NCBI GenBank assembly: GCA_902768985.1
Contig: CACXNA010000008.1
Coordinates: 1-64,000, forward strand
Direction of reading: 5' to 3'
DNA length: 64,000 bases
From: an uncultured Bacteroidia bacterium
GTDB taxonomy: Bacteria; Bacteroidota; Bacteroidia; Bacteroidales; UBA932
Shown here: piece by piece, positions 20,750-28,780 of the stretch
Position numbering within the stretch: the stretch's first letter is position 1
How the letters are laid out: every line of letters begins with the position of its first letter
Position numbers and translations under genes: made by a program
Notes under the pieces: model-generated
What the model was told of the DNA's origin: nothing
The model's input: only the letters and a program-made list of their open reading frames with translations
Databases searched by the model: none

Positions 20750-21482
20750 CCAACCAACGCAGGAATTCGCTCTCGCGGGAGCGCGTGACGACCGTGGATA
20801 CCTCACCCGGCTTGGGTTTTATCTCCACGGTGTAGCGGCCGGCGTCCACCATCGCACTCTCGATGGCCTTCAGTGCCGAAATGCAGCTGCGGTTGATCCG
20901 GAAGAAACGTGCCGGATCCAACGCCTCCAAAATGGCATCCATCGTGGCGTCCACGATGTATCTTTCGCCGTCGAAGGTCATCAGATAATTACTCTTGTCC
21001 TCGGAGAAGAAACAGGCGATCTGGTCCGTCATCACGGGCACGATCCGGTTGCCCAGCCGGACAACCCAACGCACGCGGTAGCGCTCGGCCTTCTTCCCTT
21101 CCTGCGGATTGTTGAAGATGGTACTGGGAGCAAAGCGCCGCAGGGAAACCACGAGTGCAACGCCTAGCACTAAGGTCGTCACGGACGTCGAAATCACGTG
21201 GACCCACATGTTGCCTTCCCCGAACAGCGGGTCCAGCAACGCAGGCAAGGCGTTGCCAATCAGGTAGGCCAGCACGTTCACGAGCACCAGCGCCACCAGG
21301 GTGAAATAGATCTTGAGCCCGCACAGGCTGCAGAGGATGAAAACCATCGCCAGCGTCAGCAGCGTGAGCGCATGCGTGTCCTCTACATCCATCGATCGGC
21401 AGGCGATACAGATCAATGCGTGAAGGACGGTAAAGACCACCACCATCCATACGGACTCCTTGATTCGAAGCTTATCCATCAT
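20739..21482 (-). CDS. Membrane-anchored LytTR DNA-binding regulator
   Basis: The 247-residue protein has four hydrophobic segments in the first 120 residues and then a LytTR domain (about 135-245): VPVMTDQIACFFSEDKSNYL, FFRINRSCISALKAIESA and VVTRSRESEFLRWLEKG. There is no receiver domain or histidine kinase, so signal sensing would be by the membrane part. It is divergent from the MFS-SusC operon and separated by 136 bp. Its own promoter contains a 17-bp direct repeat with 21-bp period, typical spacing for a LytTR dimer. Autoregulation and control of the polysaccharide locus are likely but unproven. ATGs at 21482 and 21479 are both possible. Confidence 0.9.
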   Translation of the reverse strand: MMDKLRIKESVWMVVVFTVLHALICIACRSMDVEDTHALTLLTLAMVFILCSLCGLKIYFTLVALVLVNVLAYLIGNALPALLDPLFGEGNMWVHVISTSVTTLVLGVALVVSLRRFAPSTIFNNPQEGKKAERYRVRWVVRLGNRIVPVMTDQIACFFSEDKSNYLMTFDGERYIVDATMDAILEALDPARFFRINRSCISALKAIESAMVDAGRYTVEIKPKPGEVSTVVTRSRESEFLRWLEKG

Positions 21483-21499
21483 ACCGGTTATTAGTCTCT

Positions 21500-21531
21500 C
21501 AAAGTTAAAAATTCATCCGGAAATACGCAAA
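21500..21531 (-). promoter_or_regulatory. Promoter of the LytTR gene
   Basis: On the minus strand TTTG (21528-21531), a 20-nt spacer and TAACTTTG (21500-21507) form a good Bacteroidota promoter. The start codon lies 18 nt downstream of the -7 box. Confidence 0.75.
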
Positions 21532-21545
21532 ATTCGTCCGGAAAT
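21508..21545 (-). promoter_or_regulatory. Direct repeat of 21-bp period, putative LytTR binding site
   Basis: The minus-strand sequence ATTTCCGGAYGAATTTT occurs at 21508-21524 and 21529-21545, differing at one base in 17. The start-to-start distance is exactly 21 bp, two helical turns. One copy fills the promoter spacer and the other covers the -33 box, so binding should repress this gene. The divergent transporter start is about 75 bp away. Confidence 0.7.
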
Positions 21546-21592
21546 TCCTCGCAGTCCGTCGCACGTGTGTACTAATGAAAGAAAAAGATTTC

Positions 21593-21600
21593 TATCTTGG
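21593..21600 (+). promoter_or_regulatory. Possible -7 box TATCTTGG of the MFS-Sus operon
   Basis: TATCTTGG deviates at one base from TAnnTTTG and lies 18 nt before the ATG at 21619. No -33 TTTG is present at the right distance, so the promoter may need an activator. Confidence 0.4.
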
Positions 21601-21618
21601 CACCACAATAACACTAAA

Positions 21619-22953
21619 ATGCAACCCAAAAAGTCACTCACATTCTGGCAGATGTGGAATCTCAGCTTCGGTTTTTTCGGAGTGCAGATCGCTTACGCCC
21701 TGCAGAGCGCCAATATCAGCCGAATATTCGCAACGCTGGGTGCGGACCCGCACCAGCTCAGCTTTTTCTGGATCCTGCCCCCGCTGATGGGCATGATCGT
21801 CCAACCCCTCATCGGCAAGTATTCCGACCGCACCTGGTGCCGGATGGGCCGCCGCAAGCCGTACCTGCTGGTCGGCGCCGTCGTGGCCGTGCTGGTGATG
21901 ATTCTCCTGCCCAACGCTGGTAATCTCATTTTCAGCAGCCGCCTGCTGCTGGGCCTGAACGGCGCCATGTGGTTCGGGCTCTTCTCGCTGATCTTCCTCG
22001 ACACCTCGATCAATGTGGCCATGCAGCCTTTTAAGATGATGGTCGGCGATATGGTGGACGAGGAGCAGAAGGCGACGGCCTATTCGATCCAGTCGCTGCT
22101 CTGCAACGCCGGCAGCCTGGTGGGCTACCTTTTCCCGATTTTCTTCACCTGGATCGGCATCGCCAACACCGCCCCCAAGGGCGTCATCCCGCATTCCGTG
22201 GTGTGGAGCTTCTACTGCGGCGCCGCCATCCTGATCCTCTGCGTGCTGTACACCTTCGCCAAGGTGAAGGAGATGCCGCCGGCAGAGTACGCCGCCTTCC
22301 ACGGCATCGACCCGCAGAAGCAGGCCGAGGACGAGCAGAACAAGCCGGGGCTCTTCAAGCTCCTGCTGCACGCGCCGAAGACCTTCTGGACCGTGGGACT
22401 GGTGCAGTTCTTCTGCTGGGCGGCCTTTATGTATATGTGGACCTACACCAACGGCGCCGTGGCGGCGAACTGCTGGGGCACCACGGATCCCGCATCCGAG
22501 GGCTACCAGGCCGCCGGCAACTGGGTGGGGGTCGTCTTCGCCGTGCAGGCGGTGGGCTCCATCCTCTGGGCCATCGTGCTGCCGAAATTCAAATCCCTGA
22601 GGCTCGCCTACGTCGTGAGCCTGCTGATCGGCGCGGCCGGATTCATCTCCGTCGCGTTTGTGCACAACCAGTATCTGCTGTTCGTGTCGTACTTCCTGAT
22701 CGGAGCGGCCTGGGCGGCGATGCTGGCGCTTCCTTTTACCTTGCTCACGAACGCGCTGAGCGGCAGCCACATGGGCTCGTACCTCGGACTCTTCAACTGT
22801 ACCATCTGCCTGCCGCAGATCGTGGCTGCGGCCCTGGGCGGCGTGGTACTGAACTGGGTCGGCGGCGTGCAGGCGAACATGCTGGTGGTCGCCGGTGCCC
22901 TGCTCATCTGCGGCTGCTTCGCCGTAGCGCTCGTGAAAGAGAAAAAACACTAA
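21619..22953 (+). CDS. SLC45-like MFS sugar transporter
   Basis: The 444-residue protein has about 12 membrane helices. It carries the family pattern LSFGFFGVQIAYALQSANISRIF, PPLMGMIVQPLIGKYSDRTW and RMGRRKPYLLVGA, the loop 2-3 motif of SLC45/GPH-like sugar carriers. In Bacteroidota such carriers take maltose or maltodextrins across the inner membrane. It begins the locus and ends 30 bp before susC, so it is likely co-transcribed. The start at 21619 is chosen because the first helix follows directly; the open frame extends to 21460 without membrane or signal features. Confidence 0.9.
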   Translation: MQPKKSLTFWQMWNLSFGFFGVQIAYALQSANISRIFATLGADPHQLSFFWILPPLMGMIVQPLIGKYSDRTWCRMGRRKPYLLVGAVVAVLVMILLPNAGNLIFSSRLLLGLNGAMWFGLFSLIFLDTSINVAMQPFKMMVGDMVDEEQKATAYSIQSLLCNAGSLVGYLFPIFFTWIGIANTAPKGVIPHSVVWSFYCGAAILILCVLYTFAKVKEMPPAEYAAFHGIDPQKQAEDEQNKPGLFKLLLHAPKTFWTVGLVQFFCWAAFMYMWTYTNGAVAANCWGTTDPASEGYQAAGNWVGVVFAVQAVGSILWAIVLPKFKSLRLAYVVSLLIGAAGFISVAFVHNQYLLFVSYFLIGAAWAAMLALPFTLLTNALSGSHMGSYLGLFNCTICLPQIVAAALGGVVLNWVGGVQANMLVVAGALLICGCFAVALVKEKKH

Positions 22954-22983
22954 TCCATCTATTAATACTAACTGTTTTCTAGC

Positions 22984-25941
22984 ATGAAAAAGATCCTATC
23001 CCTCCTTGCGGCCATCGCGCTCTCGGGCGTGATGTCCCTTACCGCGAACGCACAAGGCTTCGCGGTCCAGGGTGTGGTTGTCGACCAGATGGGTCCGGTG
23101 ATCGGTGCGGCTGTCCTCGAGGCAGGCACGACCAACGGCGCCGTGACCGACCTGGACGGCACCTTCTCCATCAGGGTGTCTTCTCCCGATGCCACCGTCG
23201 AGGTAAGCTGCATCGGCTACACCTCTCTCAGTTTCAAGGCTTCTGAGATGCCGTCCACGATCACCCTCCACGAGGACAATGAGTTCCTCGACGAGGTCGT
23301 GGTGATCGGTTACGGCACAGTCAAGAAGAGCGATATGACCGGTTCCGTGGTCGCCATCAAGAACGACGAGATGAACCGCGGCGCCATCACATCCCCGAGC
23401 CAGGCCCTCATGGGCAAGGTATCCGGTCTGCACATCGTGCCGGCTTCCGGCCAGCCCGGTGACGGCGCGATGATCCGCATCCGCGGCGCCGCCTCCCTGA
23501 CCGCCAGCAACGACCCGCTCATCGTCATCGACGGCGTGCCCGTGACCGGTGACGGCGGTGCCGGCATGGGCGATCCGCTCGCTTCCGTGAACCCGAACGA
23601 CATCGAGAGTTTCTCCGTGCTGAAGGATGCCTCCGCGACCGCCATCTACGGCTCCCGCGCCTCCAACGGCGTCATCATCATCACCACCAAGAAGGGCAAC
23701 GGCGGCCGGATCAGGGTCACCTACAACGGCAGCGTCAGCGCCAAACAGAACATCGCCACGCTCGATATGATGAACGGCTATCAGTTCCGCGGCGCCGTGA
23801 AGGCCTATCACCCGGAGTATAGCTCCCTGCTCGGCGACGGCAGTACCAACTGGCAGGACCAGATCTACCGCATCGGCGTGTCCACCGACCACAACCTCAG
23901 CGTTTACGGCGGCAACAAACTTCCGTTCCGCGTCAGCGTCGGCTACAACCTCGACCAGGCCACCATCAAGCTCGGCGACAACAACCGCGTCAACGCCGAC
24001 CTGAGCCTCTCGCCGAAATTCCTGGATGACCACCTCTCCGTCAATGTGAACCTGAAGGGTATCTACCAGAAGACCGTCTGGGCCAACAGCGGCGCCGTGG
24101 GCGCGGCCGTTGCTTACGATCCGACCCACCCTGTCTACCGCGCCGACGGCACCCCCTGGAACTGGTATAACGCGGATGGGACGCCCAACACCATGGCTTC
24201 CACCAACCCGCTGTCCGTCCTGTATGACTACTACAACCAGGGCCAGACCCTCCGCAGCATCGGCAACATGCAGGTGGATTACAAGGTCCACGGCCTGGAG
24301 GATCTCCGTTTCAACCTCAACCTCGGCTACGATATCGCAGGCACGGTCGGCAATCAGTACAATGAGATCGGTTCCTACAGCTCCCTGCGCGCCACGCCGG
24401 ACTATGCGGTCATCTACAAGAACTACAACCGCAACCTGTTGCTCGAGGCCTACGCCGACTACAACCATGAGTTCGACTGGTGCACACTCGACGCGATGGC
24501 CGGTTACTCCTGGCAGCGGAACTACGTCCGCTACGACAACACGCAGTACTATAACAAGGAACCGCGCTGGCAGGATGCCGACATCTACGAGGTCAAGCCT
24601 TTCGACGCCCGGGAATATGTGCTGCTTTCCTTCTTCGGGCGCGTCAACTGGGCGATCCGGTCGAAGTACCTCTTCACTTTTACCGTCCGCGAGGATGCCT
24701 CTTCCCGCTTCTCCCCGAAGAACCGCTGGGGATTCTTCCCGTCCGCGGCCTTCGCCTGGAACATCGCCAACGAGGACTTCCTGAAGGGTGTCCGCAACGT
24801 GTCCGCGCTGAAGCTCCGCCTCGGCTGGGGCCGCACCGGCCAGCAGGACATCGGTGGCGACTACTACCCGTACGTCGCCCGCTACTACCAGGCCACGGAC
24901 CAGCGTATGCGCTACAACATGGGCAACGACAACAGTAACGTCCTCGGCCCGGTGGCCTACAATCCCGACATCAAGTGGGAAACCACCGAGACCTGGAACG
25001 CCGGCCTCGACTTCGGCTTCTTCGGCGACCGCCTCACCGGTACCGTGGAGGCCTACTACCGTCGCACCTTCGACCTGTTGAACTCCATCAATTTCCCGAT
25101 GGGTACCAACTTCACCAACATGCTGATCGACAACATCGGCGAGATGGTCAACAAGGGTGTTGAAATCACCCTCAACACCGTCCCGGTCGAGACCAAGGAC
25201 TGGCACTGGTCCATCGGCGGCAACGTCACCTTCCAGGACACCAGGATCACCAAGCTGACGGCGAAGAACATCGCCGGCTACCTCGGCGTGACCACGGGCC
25301 CGAACCTCGGCGGCACCGACGGCTACACCTCCCTGCACCGGGTCGGCTTCGCCCCTTATACCTTCTATCTCTACGAGCAGGCCTACGACACGCTCGGCCG
25401 GCCGATCGAGAACGTGCTCATCGACCGTAACGGCGACGGCACCATCTCCGAGTCCGACCGCTACGTGACCGGCTACAATCCGAATCCCTGGATGTTCTTC
25501 GGCGTCAACACGCACCTGAGCTACAAGAACTGGGACTTCAGCATCAACGGCCACGGTTCCGTCGGCAGCTACGCCCTCAACCGCGTGGCCATGGGCTACA
25601 GCGCCGCCATCTCCGAGGACGCCTCCAAGAACTTCATCCAGAACTGGAGCAACACGTACCTGATCCCGGGCTGGTCGGATCTCCCGCAGACCGTCCAGAA
25701 ATACTCCGACATGTTCGTCGAGAACACCTCGTTCTTCAAGATCGACGACATCAATCTCGGCTACACCTTCCACCTCAAGCGCTTCGCCGAGTCGATCCGC
25801 GTGGCTGCTTCCATCCAGAACGTGGCCACCTTCACCAAGTACCGGGGCCTGGATCCCGAGCTTCAGGGTGTCGACGGCGTGGACAACAACATGTTCCCGC
25901 GCCCGCGCCTCTACACGATCCGTCTCAACATCAACTTCTAA
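22984..25941 (+). CDS. SusC/RagA-family TonB-linked outer-membrane transporter
   Basis: The 985-residue protein has a signal peptide ending ANAQG and a carboxypeptidase-regulatory-like domain (about 28-100: VQGVVVDQMGPVIGAAVLEA). The SusC junction motif LDEVVVIGYGTVKKSDMTGSV follows, then the plug (about 110-230, with IRGAASL and DASATAIYGSRASNGVIIITTKKG) and a beta-barrel ending in RLYTIRLNINF. It forms the TonB-powered pore under the SusD lid and imports oligosaccharides. Placement before SusD, SusE and SusF-like genes supports maltooligosaccharides. Confidence 0.97.
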   Translation: MKKILSLLAAIALSGVMSLTANAQGFAVQGVVVDQMGPVIGAAVLEAGTTNGAVTDLDGTFSIRVSSPDATVEVSCIGYTSLSFKASEMPSTITLHEDNEFLDEVVVIGYGTVKKSDMTGSVVAIKNDEMNRGAITSPSQALMGKVSGLHIVPASGQPGDGAMIRIRGAASLTASNDPLIVIDGVPVTGDGGAGMGDPLASVNPNDIESFSVLKDASATAIYGSRASNGVIIITTKKGNGGRIRVTYNGSVSAKQNIATLDMMNGYQFRGAVKAYHPEYSSLLGDGSTNWQDQIYRIGVSTDHNLSVYGGNKLPFRVSVGYNLDQATIKLGDNNRVNADLSLSPKFLDDHLSVNVNLKGIYQKTVWANSGAVGAAVAYDPTHPVYRADGTPWNWYNADGTPNTMASTNPLSVLYDYYNQGQTLRSIGNMQVDYKVHGLEDLRFNLNLGYDIAGTVGNQYNEIGSYSSLRATPDYAVIYKNYNRNLLLEAYADYNHEFDWCTLDAMAGYSWQRNYVRYDNTQYYNKEPRWQDADIYEVKPFDAREYVLLSFFGRVNWAIRSKYLFTFTVREDASSRFSPKNRWGFFPSAAFAWNIANEDFLKGVRNVSALKLRLGWGRTGQQDIGGDYYPYVARYYQATDQRMRYNMGNDNSNVLGPVAYNPDIKWETTETWNAGLDFGFFGDRLTGTVEAYYRRTFDLLNSINFPMGTNFTNMLIDNIGEMVNKGVEITLNTVPVETKDWHWSIGGNVTFQDTRITKLTAKNIAGYLGVTTGPNLGGTDGYTSLHRVGFAPYTFYLYEQAYDTLGRPIENVLIDRNGDGTISESDRYVTGYNPNPWMFFGVNTHLSYKNWDFSINGHGSVGSYALNRVAMGYSAAISEDASKNFIQNWSNTYLIPGWSDLPQTVQKYSDMFVENTSFFKIDDINLGYTFHLKRFAESIRVAASIQNVATFTKYRGLDPELQGVDGVDNNMFPRPRLYTIRLNINF

Positions 25942-25953
25942 TTGGCAACGGAT

Positions 25954-27612
25954 ATGAAAAAGATACTCAATATCACGCTTGTGGCGCTTGCCGCCCTGGT
26001 TCTCTCTTCCTGCGTCTGGGACCTCAACACCCACCTGCTCAACGAGACCGAAACGACGGCGGACGATGCCTATCAGACCGGGGCGGATTACCTGTCGGCC
26101 CTGACCTACATCAACGCTTTCTACAATTTCGTCAGCTCCAGCGACCCGGGATCCCCTGACATCAGCGTCAAGGATGCCGGCCAGAGCGAACTGGTCCGCC
26201 AGTATATCAACCTCAACGAACTTTCCGTCGACTCCTTCAAGTGCAGCTGGACGGGAGACAGCTACGTCTCCGAGCTTCAGAACAACCGCTGGACGGCCAC
26301 GGAGAACGCCGCTACGATTGCTGTTTATACCCGCTGCCTGAAGGGGATCACCCTCGTCAACGAATTCCTGCTTCAGACCGCACCGGAACAACTCGCCGCC
26401 CGCGGACACGAGAACCTGGCGGGAGACATCGCCGGCTACCGGGCTGAAGCCCGATTCCACCGGGCCCTGTTCTATTATATGCTGATGGACCTCTTCGGCA
26501 ACCCGCCGTTCCCGATGCCTGAAAACATCATGGGTGAGGCTCCCGAGCAGATCCAGCGCGCAGAACTGTTCACCTGGATCGAGACGGAGTGCAACGATCT
26601 CCTGTCCGGCAATGACATGCCGGCCAAGGGCGCCGTTCCCTATCCGCGTCCGACCAAGGGTTCCGTCCAGGCCCTCCTCGCCCGCATGTACCTCAACGCT
26701 GCGGTTTACACCGGCACGGCCCGGTGGCAGGACGCCAAGGATGCGGCCAAGGCCGTCATCGACATGGGCTATGTCCTCCACCCGAAATACCAGGAACTCT
26801 TCATGCAGGACAACACCGAGAGCGGCGCTGCGGCCGACGAATTCATCTTCGCCGTCGAGTACGACCGCGACCATGCCCAGAGCTGGGGCGGCACGACTAC
26901 GATGTGTTCCGCTTTCGTCGGAGGTGCCGCCAATTCCAAGATCAGCTCCCTGCTCGGCTTGAGCGATACGATCATGCCCGAAGGTTGGGACGGCTATCAC
27001 GTGGCTCCCGACTATGTCGCCCGCTTCGAACTCAAGGGTGAGAACTGGGACGGCACCGGATTCGGCTACGACCGCGAGCGTTCCGACAAGCGAGCGTTCT
27101 TCTTCAACGAGGGCGAGCCCGAGTTCATCGCCACGACCACCAAGACCGGCTGGCGCTGCTGGAAATGGAGCAGCCTCAAGTCCGACGGCACGATCCTCGA
27201 CCGTTCCAGCGCGAACTTCAAGTTCTCCTCCTGCGACTTCCCGATCTTCCGCCTCGCGGAAATGTACCTGATCTATGCTGAGGCGGACGCCCGCCTGCAT
27301 GGCGGCGAGACGACCGATCCGACGGCCCTCGGCTACATCAAGGCCCTGCGCGACCGTGCCGGCGTGGAAATGCCGGATGCCGTCACCCTCGACTGGCTGC
27401 TCGACGAGCGCGCCCGCGAACTGATGCTGGAGGGTCACCGCCGCACGGACCTCATCCGCTACGGCTATTTCACCTCCGCTTCGTTCCCGTGGGCCGGCAA
27501 GGGCGGCGTGCCGAACGGCAAGGTTTCCCTGCCCGCCTACCGCACCATCTATCCGCTCCTTGTTTCGGATATCAATGCCAATTCGAACCTCAAGCAGAAT
27601 CCCGGTTATTGA
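25954..27612 (+). CDS. SusD/RagB-family glycan-binding lipoprotein
   Basis: The 552-residue lipoprotein has a lipobox (LVLSSCVWDLN). It contains helical TPR-like segments and the family C-terminal markers YIKALRDRAGVEMPD, DERARELMLEGHRRTDLIRYG and YPLLVSDINANSNLKQNPGY. SusD caps SusC and binds the glycan outside the cell. It starts 12 nt after the susC stop; a TTG at 25942 was not used. Length is normal. Confidence 0.96.
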   Translation: MKKILNITLVALAALVLSSCVWDLNTHLLNETETTADDAYQTGADYLSALTYINAFYNFVSSSDPGSPDISVKDAGQSELVRQYINLNELSVDSFKCSWTGDSYVSELQNNRWTATENAATIAVYTRCLKGITLVNEFLLQTAPEQLAARGHENLAGDIAGYRAEARFHRALFYYMLMDLFGNPPFPMPENIMGEAPEQIQRAELFTWIETECNDLLSGNDMPAKGAVPYPRPTKGSVQALLARMYLNAAVYTGTARWQDAKDAAKAVIDMGYVLHPKYQELFMQDNTESGAAADEFIFAVEYDRDHAQSWGGTTTMCSAFVGGAANSKISSLLGLSDTIMPEGWDGYHVAPDYVARFELKGENWDGTGFGYDRERSDKRAFFFNEGEPEFIATTTKTGWRCWKWSSLKSDGTILDRSSANFKFSSCDFPIFRLAEMYLIYAEADARLHGGETTDPTALGYIKALRDRAGVEMPDAVTLDWLLDERARELMLEGHRRTDLIRYGYFTSASFPWAGKGGVPNGKVSLPAYRTIYPLLVSDINANSNLKQNPGY

Positions 27613-27639
27613 TTGCAGTCACCTTAAATACACAGAAAG

Positions 27640-28761
27640 ATGAAAAAAGCTATCTATATCATCCTGTTGGCCTTCATTGCCGTATTCACTTTCGCTTCCT
27701 GCGAACGGGAATATGCCATGAGCGAAGTCGGCACGGAGTCCATCGCCCCGGTTCTCCAGGGCGTCAGCGACCAGAGTATCGACGCCAACAATGCCAAGGT
27801 TGAATCCGTGATATTCAACTGGTCGCCCGCCTCCTTCGGCGCGCCGGTCCAGATCCAGTACACGCTCTACCTGACCCGTCCGGACCAGGCCGACTACCTG
27901 ATCGGACAGACTTTCTCGACCTCCGTGGCCGTGGAGAAAGCTTCCATCAACTCCGGCGCCGTGGCGCTCGGCATTCCGAAGAACGGCACCGGCACCGTAG
28001 GCGCCAAGGTCGTCGCCGAGGTCTACACCGGCCCGACGCCGTCCAGTTCCTTCGCCATGAAGAACACGTCCAACTCGATCAGCTTCGACGTCACGACCTT
28101 CGAGGCGGCGAAAGACTGGATCTTCCTCCCGGGCGTCTATAACGGCTGGGGCGACAGCAATGAAAAGGAAGAGTGGAAAGTATGGGAGACCGACGGCGGC
28201 AACAAGAAATACCGCACCCTCGTCCAGCTCAAGGAAGCGGACTGGGACGCCGGTAAGGGTTTCTGCCCGTTCAAGATCTTTGCAAACGGTGCCTGGCTTG
28301 GCTACAACGACGGTTATGAACCCGCCTGGGGCCGCATCTTCGTGAACGACGACGGCAACTGGGCTACACCCGCTTCGGAACCGATCAACTTCATCGAGGT
28401 CAACATGACCACCAAGAAGGGTACCCGCCAGCATGTCACCAAGGTCGGCCTCATCGGCTCCTTCTGCAGCTGGTCGGACGACCAGGAAGTCTCCTTCGTC
28501 TATGACAACGTCAACAACGTCTGGGAGACGCCCGTCCTGACCTTCACCGCCGGCGACGAGTTCCTTGTCCGCCTCAACGCCAACTGGGACGGCGAGAACA
28601 AATACGGCACCGCCACCTCGCCCAGCAGCTCGGTCGAAGGCGGCTTCGAGCTTGAGAACGGCGCCACGGCCGCCAACATCAAGTCCCCCGGCGCAGGCAA
28701 CTACATCGTCCGGCTCTATGCCAACCGCACGCCGCTCGTGATTACCTATATCGCGCAGTAA
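27640..28761 (+). CDS. SusE-like starch-binding lipoprotein
   Basis: The 373-residue lipoprotein (lipobox TFASCER) has an N-terminal Ig-like SusE domain (about 24-150: SVIFNWSPASFGAPVQIQYTLYLTRPDQ). Two SusE/F-type carbohydrate-binding modules follow, each starting with a LPGVYNGWGD or LIGSFCSWSDD motif whose Trp contacts sugar in known SusE/SusF. It would sit on the cell surface and hold starch near SusCD. Position directly after susD fits the starch utilisation order. Confidence 0.9.
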   Translation: MKKAIYIILLAFIAVFTFASCEREYAMSEVGTESIAPVLQGVSDQSIDANNAKVESVIFNWSPASFGAPVQIQYTLYLTRPDQADYLIGQTFSTSVAVEKASINSGAVALGIPKNGTGTVGAKVVAEVYTGPTPSSSFAMKNTSNSISFDVTTFEAAKDWIFLPGVYNGWGDSNEKEEWKVWETDGGNKKYRTLVQLKEADWDAGKGFCPFKIFANGAWLGYNDGYEPAWGRIFVNDDGNWATPASEPINFIEVNMTTKKGTRQHVTKVGLIGSFCSWSDDQEVSFVYDNVNNVWETPVLTFTAGDEFLVRLNANWDGENKYGTATSPSSSVEGGFELENGATAANIKSPGAGNYIVRLYANRTPLVITYIAQ

Positions 28762-28780
28762 CCTTTTGACAGTACGCATT

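Noticed and set aside
22996-27438. A 1480-codon open frame antisense to susC and susD
   Set aside because: It lies wholly opposite two certain genes, its translation is compositionally odd and has no signal or domain. It results from high GC and codon bias.
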